Numbered from the stretch's first letter, positions 6,953 through 15,691 are shown. The stretch is DNA of 27,335 bases from Candidatus Rokuibacteriota bacterium (GCA_016206385.1 JACQRS010000324.1:1-27335); one strand, 5' to 3'. Notes: generated from the letters alone by a model not told the origin. Made by a program: numbers and translations.

Positions 6953-6953
6953 A

Positions 6954-7820
6954 TCATCGCGGTATCTCGACTGCACCGGCCGCATGCGCCGACCCTTCAC
7001 ATCGGGCGGCTGGCCGCTGACGCAACCTCAACAGGATGCCCAGGGTAACCAGGGGAACAAGCGTGAGCGCCCACACGGCCTTGCCGATGGAGTGGTGGAT
7101 GAAACCGCTCGCCACCTCGGGCCCCACGTAGTGGACGCCGGTCGCTATGACGGCGACCCGGAACGCGTTGGCCAGGATCGCAATCGGAATGGCCGAGGCG
7201 ACCAGGAGGAGCTTCCGTGGGACCGTTCGCTGCGTGACCTGGGCGAAGGCGACCGTGAGGACGAAGAGCGCCAGGAGGAACCGCAGCCCGTTGCAGATCT
7301 CGGCCACCTCGAGGGTGAGCGACGGGAGCTGGATCAGGAGGCCGTGCCGGTAGAACGGCACGTCCGCGAGCGCAAGGGCCAGGCCCGCGAACTCGACAGC
7401 GAACAGCTGGAGGTCGAGCGTGACGGCATCCACGGCCGCTCGGGGGAGGGGCAGCATGAGGAGCAGGAAGGCGACGGGGAACGCTGCTCGCCGGAGACAC
7501 GACGCGCCAAGCCGCCAGAGCACCAGCCCGGCCACGGCCAGGACGGCCGACAGCCCTTGGAGGAAGAGGCTACCGCGCCACCAGCCGACCCCGAGCAGGC
7601 CGACGGCGCCCAGCACGAGGACGGCGCCGGCGGGACGCCCCCGACCGGCCGTCGCGCGCAGCCCGTCGCGGTCCATCCACGCCAGCATGGCGCTGAACAG
7701 CGGGACGAAAGGGCCGTGGGCAGCGTAGCTGTCGGTCCACCAGACGCCGCCGAGCTGCTGGAAGACCGGCGCGTACAGCCCGGCCAGCGCCGCGACGCTC
7801 AGGAGCCACATCCAGGACAC
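6954..7820 (-). CDS. Exosortase (EpsH/XrtA superfamily transpeptidase)
   Basis: A 288-residue, multi-spanning inner-membrane protein with about eight hydrophobic segments. Exosortases cut a C-terminal sorting tail (PEP-CTERM type) from exported proteins and are thought to join the protein to a surface glycan or lipid. The conserved triad is present: Cys176 in EVAEICNGLR, Arg221 in LANAFR, and His243 in FIHHSIGK. Size and motif spacing fit the core family. GTG 7820 follows a G-run ten bases after the YdcF-like stop; ATG 7811 is an alternative. It ends the operon and has no large C-terminal fusion domain. No candidate substrate with a PEP-CTERM tail is encoded in this window, so its targets must be elsewhere. 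The exact exosortase subtype was not determined. Confidence 0.93.
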   Translation of the reverse strand: MSWMWLLSVAALAGLYAPVFQQLGGVWWTDSYAAHGPFVPLFSAMLAWMDRDGLRATAGRGRPAGAVLVLGAVGLLGVGWWRGSLFLQGLSAVLAVAGLVLWRLGASCLRRAAFPVAFLLLMLPLPRAAVDAVTLDLQLFAVEFAGLALALADVPFYRHGLLIQLPSLTLEVAEICNGLRFLLALFVLTVAFAQVTQRTVPRKLLLVASAIPIAILANAFRVAVIATGVHYVGPEVASGFIHHSIGKAVWALTLVPLVTLGILLRLRQRPAARCEGSAHAAGAVEIPR

Positions 7821-7830
7821 CGCCGGCCCC

Positions 7831-8466
7831 CTACACCCACCCCCGGAGCTTGTACACGACGGTCGCCAAGACCTCGTACGCGACGTCCTCGAGCAGCGTG
7901 AGGCCCTCCCCGGGCGTGGGCCGGTTCCCCGGCATGAGGCTCGGCGCGGGATGGGTCAGGATGCCGACCCGCTCGAAGACGAGGCGTGCCCGTCGCATGT
8001 GGACGGGGTCCGTCACCAGGACCGCCGAGCGCCACCCACCACGGCGCATGATCGCGGCGACCCGGACGGCGTTCTCGTAGGTGCGCGTCGCCCGGTCCTC
8101 CACCACGATGTCGTCCGGCTTCACGCCCATCGTCAGCGCGAGCTGCCGCATGAGCTTGGCTTCCGTAGGGACGGCCGCGTCCGGGGCGGTGACCCCGCCG
8201 GTGACGATGACGCGGGGCGCGTAGCCCTGCCGGTACAGCTCGACGCCCCGCTGGAGACGCAGGAGGGACTGGCACTGCAGCGCCCCGGGCCAGGTCACCC
8301 CGCCCCCGAGAATCACGATCGCGTCCGCACTCCTCGGCGCGGCCGGGATGACCCACGCACTCGCCGCGAGCCGCGGCACCGGGCTCGCCCCGGCGACGAG
8401 CGTGGCGAGCGAGACAAGCCCCGCCGCGAGGACTATCAGCAACCCGGCACGCTGCGCGCGCGCCAT
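7831..8466 (-). CDS. YdcF-like DUF218 membrane-anchored protein
   Basis: A 211-residue protein with an N-terminal hydrophobic segment (about residues 7-27) and a DUF218 (YdcF/SanA/ElyC) domain. Family marks are ADAIVILGGG (48-56), the acidic TEAKLMRQLA (101-110), VVEDRATRTYENA (121-133) and VLVTDPVHMRRA (149-160). Related proteins are linked to envelope polysaccharide or peptidoglycan precursor metabolism, with no settled reaction. YdcF-like genes are common neighbours of exosortases. The start chosen is ATG 8466, which gives a normal signal-anchor; the frame runs further upstream only as a shadow of the glycoside-hydrolase gene. It lies 19 bases after that gene and 10 before the exosortase. 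Confidence 0.87.
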   Translation of the reverse strand: MARAQRAGLLIVLAAGLVSLATLVAGASPVPRLAASAWVIPAAPRSADAIVILGGGVTWPGALQCQSLLRLQRGVELYRQGYAPRVIVTGGVTAPDAAVPTEAKLMRQLALTMGVKPDDIVVEDRATRTYENAVRVAAIMRRGGWRSAVLVTDPVHMRRARLVFERVGILTHPAPSLMPGNRPTPGEGLTLLEDVAYEVLATVVYKLRGWV

Positions 8467-8485
8467 CAGGCACGGGCCCGAAGGA

Positions 8486-10567
8486 TCACGCGGGCGGTCC
8501 CGGGATCCGGTAGACGTGGGTGGCGTAAGGACCGAAGCGGTCGCCCATGCTCGCGGGCGAGCGCACCTCGACGGTCCGGCCCTCGCCAATGACCTCCACC
8601 GCCGCCGCCGGCTCGGCCAGCCGGAGCACCGCTTCCACCTCGCGTGGAGTATGGTTCACAGCGATCAGGTAGCGGACATCCCCCACGCGCTTCGCGAGGA
8701 CCCGGATCGGGCCGGCCGGGGAGACACCGGCCAGGATCTCCGGCGCGTCGGGGCCCAGTAGTGCCGGCTCGAGCGATCGGATCTCCTTCGTCAGCTTGAC
8801 GAGCCGTCGCCAGAGCTCCGACCGCTGGGCGGGGTCCCTGACCCAGGCGAGCCCCTTGGCCCCGTAGCTCCAGTAAAGCAGCCCCTTGGCGCCCGCGACG
8901 ATCGCCATATAGCTCATCGTCCGGAGCTCGTCGTACGTGGGCCAGTGCCCCTTTGCGCCGAACGGGAAGAACTGGATGACGGCCCACACGGGCCGGCTGC
9001 CCTCCACGCTCGCCTGGGCCTGCTCGACCCACTCGGCGACTCGCTCGAGGGGAGACGTCGCTCCCTCCGGGACGTTGAAGATCGGATAGGGATCCACGCC
9101 GATGACGTCCGCCGCATCACGCCAGCGGTCCAGCTCGCGCGGGCGGTCCTGGGCGATGAAGGTGACGCCGCCCGCGGCGTGGGCCTGGAGGAGCCGGGCC
9201 TGCTGGAACACCCGGCGCACCTCATCCGTGGGGGCCTCGTCGGCGGTGTACCAGCCCGCGAGCCCGGGCCGTCCGGCGAGGGCGCGTGCCATGCAGGCGG
9301 TGAACCGGTCCGCCCCGAGGGCGCTGGCGGCCGCGCCGCCGCAGGGCGTCCTCGCGGGCCAGTGTGGATGCTCGCGATACCACGAGTTGACCGTGTGCAG
9401 GTACCACATCCCGTGGTGCCGGAGCGCCGCCAGCAGCGCCTCCAGCGCGGGCACCGGGGCGGCGCCCATCCAGTAGTTCACGTACACGTCGAGGGGCGCC
9501 TCGGCAAGCTCGGCGAGACGGGCCGCGTAGCTCTGCGGGCTCGCGGAGTACCCGGTCGTGTCGTAGATGCCCAGGACGAAGCGCCGTCGCCCTCCCAGCA
9601 CGAGGACGTGATCCTCATCCACGACGACGCCGAGGGCCTTCCGGAAGCCCGCGGGCAGCTTCACGATCCGGTGCGGCGGATACTCGAACACGAGCGATCC
9701 CGTGTCGCGGCGCAGCGCCTGGAGCCTGAGCAGGTAGGACCCCGGGCGCAACGCTGCTGCGTCCACGGTCATCGGGAACGTGGGGCTCGGCGGTGGCGTC
9801 TCGACGGACGCCACCGGGGTCGCGTCGCCGTCGCGGACCGCGCTCAGGCGGATGAGCAGGTCGGACAGTCGGAGGCGGGCCTCTTCGGGACGGACGGTCA
9901 CCGACATCCGGATCGGGCGCGGGCGGTCCTCGAAGAGGACGCCACGGTAGTTGGGGAAGCGGAGGAACCCTTCGACGACCGGCGGGACCTGCCGGCGGAC
10001 CTCCAGATCGTCGAAGAACACGCTCCCGTCAGGCTTCTGGTACGCCTCGAGCCGGAGCACGGGCGACTCGCCCGGCCGGACGAGGAAGCTGCGCTCCACC
10101 GGCGTCCAGTCGGTCGTCCCCCGGTGGACGGGCCCGGTCACCGCGCCCTTCCCCCAGAAGATGCCGATCCGACCTCCGGCCCCCGCGCCGTTCATCCCGG
10201 CCGCATGCGTCCGCACCCACCCGCGCACGGTGTACCAGCCAGGGGCCAAGGGGAGCGCCTGCGTCATGAGGGGGTAGTACCGAGCGAGGTGGCTGTCACG
10301 GAGGTGAGCGCTCCGGGCGCCGGTCCGCGTGACCTGGCCGGACAATCCGAAGTGGAGCGGCTCCCCCACCTGCCACCCGACCGCCCGTCCCGAAGCGTCC
10401 AGCTCCTCGAACGACGGGTTCCGGACGAGGTTCACCGCCTCCTCTGGCGACTCGTACAGTGCCACGAGTCCCCCCGTCTGGAGCTCGGGGCCCGCCCCGG
10501 CGACCGAGAGCCACGACGCGATCGCAAGCGTCACGAGGAGCATCCCCCAGGCCGTCCAAGCCGCCAT
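8486..10567 (-). CDS. Secreted glycoside-hydrolase-like protein with N-terminal carbohydrate-binding-like module
   Basis: A 693-residue protein with a signal peptide at about residues 1-25. A beta-sandwich module of the CBM4/9-like type follows (NLVRNPSFEE at 46-55, then WYTVRGWVRT and SVFFDDLEV up to about 190). A second beta-rich segment covers about 200-305. The rest resembles a TIM barrel: FVLGIYDTTGY (330-340), GWYTADEAPTDE (438-449), ADVIGVDPYP (486-495) and KGLLYWSYGAKG (561-572). A small C-terminal beta domain follows. D443/E444 are plausible catalytic acids, but that is inference. It probably cleaves or trims a polysaccharide outside the cytoplasm, perhaps the one made by this operon. 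The GH family cannot be named from motifs alone. ATG 10567 lies three bases after the FemAB-GNAT stop. Confidence 0.75.
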   Translation of the reverse strand: MAAWTAWGMLLVTLAIASWLSVAGAGPELQTGGLVALYESPEEAVNLVRNPSFEELDASGRAVGWQVGEPLHFGLSGQVTRTGARSAHLRDSHLARYYPLMTQALPLAPGWYTVRGWVRTHAAGMNGAGAGGRIGIFWGKGAVTGPVHRGTTDWTPVERSFLVRPGESPVLRLEAYQKPDGSVFFDDLEVRRQVPPVVEGFLRFPNYRGVLFEDRPRPIRMSVTVRPEEARLRLSDLLIRLSAVRDGDATPVASVETPPPSPTFPMTVDAAALRPGSYLLRLQALRRDTGSLVFEYPPHRIVKLPAGFRKALGVVVDEDHVLVLGGRRRFVLGIYDTTGYSASPQSYAARLAELAEAPLDVYVNYWMGAAPVPALEALLAALRHHGMWYLHTVNSWYREHPHWPARTPCGGAAASALGADRFTACMARALAGRPGLAGWYTADEAPTDEVRRVFQQARLLQAHAAGGVTFIAQDRPRELDRWRDAADVIGVDPYPIFNVPEGATSPLERVAEWVEQAQASVEGSRPVWAVIQFFPFGAKGHWPTYDELRTMSYMAIVAGAKGLLYWSYGAKGLAWVRDPAQRSELWRRLVKLTKEIRSLEPALLGPDAPEILAGVSPAGPIRVLAKRVGDVRYLIAVNHTPREVEAVLRLAEPAAAVEVIGEGRTVEVRSPASMGDRFGPYATHVYRIPGPPA

Positions 10568-10570
10568 CGC

Positions 10571-12328
10571 TCAGGCCCTCTCCGCAACCCGCTCGTTCGC
10601 CGGGGCGGCGTCGTCGGCCGGCGCCACGCTCCTCGAGACCTTCGGGCGGAACACGAGGAAGTGCCGCACGCTGCCAAGGTCACGGAAGCCCACGGCCCGG
10701 AACGCCTTGAGGGACGGCGTGTTCCGGTCGTGCACGCCCGCGTAGGCGGTCCGCCAGCCGCGCTCCTTGAGCCACAGGCACGCGATGTCCAGGATGTCCT
10801 TGAACAGCCCCTGGTTGCGGTATTGAGGGAGCACAAAGCCGGCGTTGAGCTCCGCCTCGCCTATCCGCAGTTGGAAAAGCCGGCTCGCATCCTCGGGACC
10901 GTAGATCCAGATCAACCCCGCCACCTCTTCCCCGACCCGCGCCACCGCGCAGACGTCGACGCCGTCGATCCTGTCCTGGTAGTACTCGGGAGGTAGCTCG
11001 GCGCCGCCCGCCCGCCAGGCCTGGAGCTGGCCTGCGTCCCAGACCTCCAGCGTGACGCCCTCCCGGGGCGTCGGCATCCGGCCGTCCGCCCGGAGGTCAC
11101 GTGCCAGAATGAAGAATCGGTTCGGGCGCAGGAAGCCGAACGCTGCCCAGTAGAGTGTTTCCCGCACCCCCCGCAGGCCGAGGGTGATCCGGAGTTGGCG
11201 CGCCTTCCGCACCCACCCGTGCAGCCAGTTCCGCAAGCCCGAGAAGCGGGCATTGAACCTCGAGCGCATCGTCCAGGCAATCGCCGACCCGGAGATCTCG
11301 GTGGCCCTGAACCAGGAGTACAGGCGTGCACGGAAGACCAGATCGTAGTAGCCCGTCAGGTACTCGAGCTTCGAATTGAACCCGAGCTTGAAGTGGTAGA
11401 CGCCGAACCCGGGATCGTCCTCGCGCGGCGGGAAGTGGGTGCCTGTACCGCCCCAGTCGATCTTCTCGCACCCCGCGGCCTGGGCCCAGCGGATGAACTC
11501 CCAGTAGAGGAGGGGGCCTTGGTTGAGCTTTGGGCCGACCGCGTGTTCCCGCAGGCTCACGTACAGCATGGTGGCCTTGCTCCCGAGGCGCACCCCGAGT
11601 AGCCCGCCCACGATCTCGCCCTGGTGCTCCGCCAAGAGCAAAACGCCCCTCCCCGGACGCAGGAACTCGGACCAGAGCCGCTCGAAGTACGATCGACCCC
11701 TCACCGGGAGCCCTTTTCGCCGTCCCACGACGGCCAGCGAGGTGTGGAACTGCCGCACCTCCGCCAGCGACACGGCGGGCTTCACTGTCACCCCCCGCCT
11801 GGCCGCCGATGCGATGTACTCGCGGAACCGCTTCCGCAGCTTCCGCTGGAGCTCCGCCTCGGGCTCGCCGAGATCCATCGTCATGCCGACGCGCGGGGTG
11901 TTCCAGATCGTCCAGTCCTCGTCGAGGGGCTGGAAGCCGCGCGCCACGAGCGCGGCGCGCCAGACCCCCTGCTCGTTCGGCACCCTCGGGGACAGGCGGA
12001 GGAAGACGGCGCGCGTCTCCGCCGCGATGCTGTGGAGCGTCTCCACGATGGTGTCCCAGGCACCGGTGGGCGCGTCCGAGGCGAGGAGCGGGCCGCCGGG
12101 GGCGTAGAGAATGGACCACCCGAGGAGGGGCAGTCGCTTGACGAGAATCGAGACCGCTGCCATGCACGCCCCGTCGTCGAACACGGCGAGGCGACGCGAC
12201 GTCCAGCCCTGGCTCGTCCGCACCTCTCCCCACTCGTACCCCTGGCGGACGTCGTGGTAGGGCAAGCTCACGACGAGGCCGTTCCACGCCGCTCGGGACC
12301 GGATCTCGCGAACCGTGTACGTGCCCAT
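10571..12328 (-). CDS. FemAB-like aminoacyl/acyltransferase fused to a C-terminal GNAT domain
   Basis: A 585-residue cytoplasmic protein made of two acyltransferase units. Residues about 1-335 form a FemAB/BioF2-type tandem-GNAT fold: ILYAPGGPLL (74-83), LQRKLRKRFREYI (160-172) and EKIDWGGTGTHFPP (288-301), then KLGFNSKLEYLTGYYDLV. A basic linker (about 340-400) leads to a classical GNAT domain at about 425-562, with NAGFVLPQYRNQGLFKDIL (496-513, acetyl-CoA motif A) and HDRNTPSLKAFRAVGF (533-548). FemAB proteins use aminoacyl-tRNA on peptidoglycan precursors; relatives in exosortase loci have unknown substrates. Fusion to GNAT suggests two successive modifications of the same sugar or lipid-linked intermediate (inference). 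ATG 12328 is two bases after the GT2 stop. The frame extends upstream of it only as a shadow. Confidence 0.85.
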   Translation of the reverse strand: MGTYTVREIRSRAAWNGLVVSLPYHDVRQGYEWGEVRTSQGWTSRRLAVFDDGACMAAVSILVKRLPLLGWSILYAPGGPLLASDAPTGAWDTIVETLHSIAAETRAVFLRLSPRVPNEQGVWRAALVARGFQPLDEDWTIWNTPRVGMTMDLGEPEAELQRKLRKRFREYIASAARRGVTVKPAVSLAEVRQFHTSLAVVGRRKGLPVRGRSYFERLWSEFLRPGRGVLLLAEHQGEIVGGLLGVRLGSKATMLYVSLREHAVGPKLNQGPLLYWEFIRWAQAAGCEKIDWGGTGTHFPPREDDPGFGVYHFKLGFNSKLEYLTGYYDLVFRARLYSWFRATEISGSAIAWTMRSRFNARFSGLRNWLHGWVRKARQLRITLGLRGVRETLYWAAFGFLRPNRFFILARDLRADGRMPTPREGVTLEVWDAGQLQAWRAGGAELPPEYYQDRIDGVDVCAVARVGEEVAGLIWIYGPEDASRLFQLRIGEAELNAGFVLPQYRNQGLFKDILDIACLWLKERGWRTAYAGVHDRNTPSLKAFRAVGFRDLGSVRHFLVFRPKVSRSVAPADDAAPANERVAERA

Positions 12329-12330
12329 CG

Positions 12331-13266
12331 CTAGATCAGCGGCTCCTCGAGATGGCGCCTGACCTTGGCGAGCAGACCGGGCGCCAGCCGCCGGATGTGT
12401 CGGAGTCGCCGGGAGGTCGCCCGACTCATGGGCCGCCGGGTGGCCAGGGCCCGAGGCACGCCCAGGAGCCCGTCGCGGAGGCCGCGAACGTACCCCCGGA
12501 ACTGACCCGCCCGGGCAGACGTGAAGGCCATGAGCGCGAGGTCCCGGCCGATCGCGCGCGCCGCGTCGGGGCCCCGGCGGTTGCGGAGGGCGACCCAGAT
12601 CGCGTTCCGCGTGAACGTGTAGTAGATGCGGGAGGACGGCCGGGCCTCTGCCGCGACGAGGTGCGTGACCCGCACGCGGGGCGAGTAGAGGAGGTCGTGG
12701 CCCGCCTCGAGGAGGCGCAGGGCCAGGTCGAGCCCCTCGTGGCCGAGGAACAGCGGCGCCCAGTAGCCGCCCACCCGTTCGAAGGCATCGCGACGGACCG
12801 CCGAGGCGCCCTCCAGGACGTAATCGGTGACGAACTCCTCGTCCGCGAACCGCGCCCAGTCGCGTGGATGACACCAGTCACGACGCGAGAGGCCTCCCGT
12901 CTCGCTCAGGATCTTGAAGCTCGCGCACGCCACCGACGGGCGCCGCTCGAAGATGTCCACGATGGTCCGCACGTCGTCGGCAGTCGTCAGGAGCACGTCG
13001 TTGTCGAGCGTGACCACGATCTCGCCTTTGGCAGCGGCGACACCGGCGTTGCGCGCGGCGCACCCGATGTTCTCGGGGAGGCGGACGAGCCGGACGAGCG
13101 GAAACTCCCTCTCCACCAGGCGATCGCTGCCATCCGTCGAAGCATTGTCGACCACGAGGACGTCCAGCGCGGGGTAGCTCTGGCCGACCGCGCGCTCGAG
13201 CGCACGGCGGAGGATCTCCCGCCGCTGATAGTTCAGAATCGAGACCGTGACGACTGGACGGGTCAT
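12331..13266 (-). CDS. Family 2 glycosyltransferase
   Basis: A 311-residue GT-A fold enzyme without obvious membrane segments. The N-terminal donor domain has VTVSILNYQRREIL (residues 6-19), VVDNASTDGSDRL (38-50), NIGCAARNAG (66-75) and the metal-binding LDND (87-90). The acceptor half contains GASAVRRDAFERVGGY and HEGLDLALRL, typical of rhamnosyl-type GT2 enzymes such as WbbL. It should add one sugar to a lipid-linked glycan in the cytoplasm. ATG 13266 is five bases after the FemAB stop. It sits between two FemAB-type genes, which suggests that the sugar it adds is later modified by one of them. Confidence 0.9.
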   Translation of the reverse strand: MTRPVVTVSILNYQRREILRRALERAVGQSYPALDVLVVDNASTDGSDRLVEREFPLVRLVRLPENIGCAARNAGVAAAKGEIVVTLDNDVLLTTADDVRTIVDIFERRPSVACASFKILSETGGLSRRDWCHPRDWARFADEEFVTDYVLEGASAVRRDAFERVGGYWAPLFLGHEGLDLALRLLEAGHDLLYSPRVRVTHLVAAEARPSSRIYYTFTRNAIWVALRNRRGPDAARAIGRDLALMAFTSARAGQFRGYVRGLRDGLLGVPRALATRRPMSRATSRRLRHIRRLAPGLLAKVRRHLEEPLI

Positions 13267-13271
13267 GGCGG

Positions 13272-14336
13272 TCAGTTCGGGATCGCCCGGCGGAGCCACG
13301 GGCCGATCGCGTTCGCCACGGTCAGCGGCAACCGGCGCCACAACCCGACAGCCCAGGCCAGCCGCCTCGCGCCATCCCCCGGGGACCCGGCGGTCGCCGG
13401 ATGGTAGCACCAGTGGAGCTGGACGGGTTCGGCGCCCCACTGGCGCTTGGCCTCGTATGCACCCGAGCCGCGCGACGAGCGCCCGAGGTCGAGGAGGCCA
13501 TACCCGTTGGCGATCCCGAACCGCATGGCTTCCCAGTAGAGGACCTGGTTGGGGCACTTGTCGAAGAACGAGCGGAGCGACGAGACCCACGGGATCGAGA
13601 TCATGCCGTTGTAGAGGAGCATGAGTCCCGCCCCCACGGATCGATTCTGAGCACGCACGAGGATGATCCGCGCGTGCTCTCCCAGGCGCGCGAAGACTTC
13701 ACGGAAGAACCTCGGGCTGTGAACAGGCGAGCCGAGGTCGCGCATGTTCGTCGCGAAGACCGCGAAGAAGTCGCGCAGGCCCTCCTCGTCGTGAATCGAG
13801 GCGGTCAGTCCGTGCTTCTGCCCCTTACGGATCCGGTTCCGCCGCTCCGAAGGAAGCCGCTTCCAGAGGGCCGCCTCGCTCGTGCCGAGCTCCAGCAGCA
13901 TGGTGACCTTCTCGAGCGAGCAGGGCAGGGACAGCGTCGGGGACCGGTCGTACCGAAGCGTGAGAACCGCGCGCTCGCGCTCGGCGGCTCCCGTCGCCAC
14001 CTCGACCAGCAATGCCTCGGCCTCGTCGTCGCCAGCCGTGCACGCGCCCCCGTAGTCCATGTAGGGCATGGACACTAGGTGCCATCCGAAGAGCGGACTC
14101 CGGATCAGTGTCAGGGGCAGGACCCCGCGGAGCACGTCCCTGTCCACCGCCGCCAGAAACAACGTCCGGTGCCCGTAGGCGCGCTCCATGACCGCCTTCC
14201 ACCCCCAGAGGTGCATGACCGTGGAATCCGGCGCCTCCCCGACGAAGCTGTCCCACGCCGCGCCGTCGCTCCACTCGACCACCCGGAGAGCCCCACACAC
14301 GGCCGCCTCCGCACGGGGCACGCTCACACCGGTCAC
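13272..14336 (-). CDS. FemAB family protein, PEP-CTERM system-associated type
   Basis: A 354-residue protein with two GNAT-like halves. Features include MHLWGWKAVMERAYGH (41-56), the basic stretch WKRLPSERRNRIRKGQKHG (158-176), typical of FemAB folds, and DLGRSSRGSGAYEAKRQWG (283-301). The last closely matches the C-terminal signature of the 'FemAB-related protein, PEP-CTERM system-associated' group. These proteins are recurrent exosortase neighbours; their substrate is unknown, but they resemble tRNA-dependent aminoacyl transferases. GTG 14336 overlaps the TGA of the Wzy-like gene (GTGA); GTG 14327 is an alternative start. The frame reaches further upstream only as a shadow. Confidence 0.88.
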   Translation of the reverse strand: MTGVSVPRAEAAVCGALRVVEWSDGAAWDSFVGEAPDSTVMHLWGWKAVMERAYGHRTLFLAAVDRDVLRGVLPLTLIRSPLFGWHLVSMPYMDYGGACTAGDDEAEALLVEVATGAAERERAVLTLRYDRSPTLSLPCSLEKVTMLLELGTSEAALWKRLPSERRNRIRKGQKHGLTASIHDEEGLRDFFAVFATNMRDLGSPVHSPRFFREVFARLGEHARIILVRAQNRSVGAGLMLLYNGMISIPWVSSLRSFFDKCPNQVLYWEAMRFGIANGYGLLDLGRSSRGSGAYEAKRQWGAEPVQLHWCYHPATAGSPGDGARRLAWAVGLWRRLPLTVANAIGPWLRRAIPN

Positions 14337-15685
14337 CACGCGTTCCACGCGAACCGCTGGCGCTGCGGCCGCGTGATCGCCGCCTCCGGCGGCGGGTCCG
14401 CCCGCTTTGGGAGCCTCCCCACGATCCGCCCCAGGCAGACGCTGAGATAGATCACGAGCCACAGGTACTTCTCGTACTGCGCGCTCAGGAAGAGCGCGTC
14501 GACGAGGTAGCCGGTCAACCCCGACCGGATCGCCGTCGCCAGGTTCGCGAGGTCCGGTCGGCCCGCCGCCTCCGCCAGCCGCGACGTGCGCCTGAGCGAG
14601 GCGAACGTGGCGCCGAAGAACCAGACGAACGCCCCGAGCGCTGGAAGTCCCGCTTCGGCCCCGAGTTCCAGGTAGGTGTTGTGGGCGATGTGCGGCAGGT
14701 TCGCGCCGTACGCAACGGACGACGGCTTGAACTGGCCGAGCCCCACGCCCGAAACGGGGTAGGAGGCGATCATCCGGATGCCAGCGAAGAGGAGCGAGAT
14801 TCGCGTCTCGTTCGACACCTGCACGCCGGTGGCGACCTCCACCTCCTCTTTCCCGGAGATGGTCATCTCCGGGCCCTCACGCTGCTCCAGCCAGCCGACG
14901 CGCAACCGCTTGCCTAGGTCGGTGGGACTCAAGATCAGCAGCACGACGAAGGCGACGGCGCCGCCGATCACGAGCACGGGGCGCCGCATGAAGCGGAGAG
15001 CCAGGAGCGGCAGCACGGCCATGATCGCGACGAGCGCGCCGCGAGACGCAGTCATTACGATCTCCAGGAGCATGACCACCATGGCCGTGTACCACATCGC
15101 CCGCTTCCACCCAACGCGCGCCTCGCGCGCGAGGACGAAGGCGATAGGGACCAGGAGCACGAGCACGAGCCCGAGGTAGTTGGGCTCGTAGAGCCCAACG
15201 CCGAATCGCCCGCCGTACTTGTACATCTGCCTGTAGCCGTACGGGAGCAGGAACATCATCGTCAGCACGACGGTCTTGAGCGCGAGCAGGAGATCACGTT
15301 CCCTGCGCACCGCGACCAGCGTCAACGGAAGGAACGCCAGGACGTGCACGAATCGTTTCAGCGGCAGCCACTGGTCCGCCACCGCGCCACCGTGGCCGAG
15401 CCTCGCCTCCGCTGCCTGGAGCAGCTGTTCCTCGGCCGTGAGGGGCCGCGGCTGCACGCCGCTCAGGATCGAGGCGAAGAGCATCGTGCCAACATACAGG
15501 ACCAGCACCTTCGTCTGGGTGGAGTCGAGCAGTTCGAGCTTCGCGCGGCCCGCGACCACGAGCCCGAGCGCCCAGATGAGCCCGATCATCCCCAGGACCT
15601 TGATCACGGTGATGTCGCCGGAGAGCTGGAGACGCGGATTCTTCTCGAGCGGCATGATCAGGATCATCGCAAGAAGGATCCACAT
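14333..15685 (-). CDS. O-antigen ligase/polymerase family (Wzy-like) membrane protein
   Basis: A 450-residue integral membrane protein with about ten to twelve hydrophobic segments and a long periplasmic loop at roughly residues 270-330. Family marks are GLYEPNYLGLVLVLL (about 163-177), MTASRGALVAIMAVLP (about 211-226), GVGLGQFKP and HNTYLELGAEAGLPALG in the loop that contains the conserved His. Members polymerise or ligate undecaprenyl-linked oligosaccharides on the periplasmic face. Since no WaaL/lipid-A genes are seen and a flippase is present in the same operon, a Wzy-type polymerase role is more likely, but ligase cannot be excluded. ATG 15685 is six bases after the SGNH hydrolase stop. 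Confidence 0.88.
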   Translation of the reverse strand: MWILLAMILIMPLEKNPRLQLSGDITVIKVLGMIGLIWALGLVVAGRAKLELLDSTQTKVLVLYVGTMLFASILSGVQPRPLTAEEQLLQAAEARLGHGGAVADQWLPLKRFVHVLAFLPLTLVAVRRERDLLLALKTVVLTMMFLLPYGYRQMYKYGGRFGVGLYEPNYLGLVLVLLVPIAFVLAREARVGWKRAMWYTAMVVMLLEIVMTASRGALVAIMAVLPLLALRFMRRPVLVIGGAVAFVVLLILSPTDLGKRLRVGWLEQREGPEMTISGKEEVEVATGVQVSNETRISLLFAGIRMIASYPVSGVGLGQFKPSSVAYGANLPHIAHNTYLELGAEAGLPALGAFVWFFGATFASLRRTSRLAEAAGRPDLANLATAIRSGLTGYLVDALFLSAQYEKYLWLVIYLSVCLGRIVGRLPKRADPPPEAAITRPQRQRFAWNAW

Positions 15686-15691
15686 GGCCGG

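Larger units (their letters stand above)
6618..6953. other. 336-base intergenic region after the exosortase gene
   Basis: No convincing gene is present. Minus-strand frames exist here (for example one ending at 6614 and overlapping the ATG of the glycosyltransferase), but their third codon positions are about half A/T, unlike the real genes, and they lack ribosome binding sites. The region holds two inverted repeats listed separately (6911-6952 and 6762-6781). A promoter for the glycosyltransferase and epimerase is expected here. TTGAAA- and TTGACC-like hexamers occur, but none has a good partner at 16-18 bases, so no promoter is called. Confidence 0.6.

Noticed and set aside
8945..10996. 683-codon open frame on the plus strand
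   Set aside because: It is antisense to the glycoside-hydrolase-like and FemAB-GNAT genes and has no recognisable motif or ribosome binding site.
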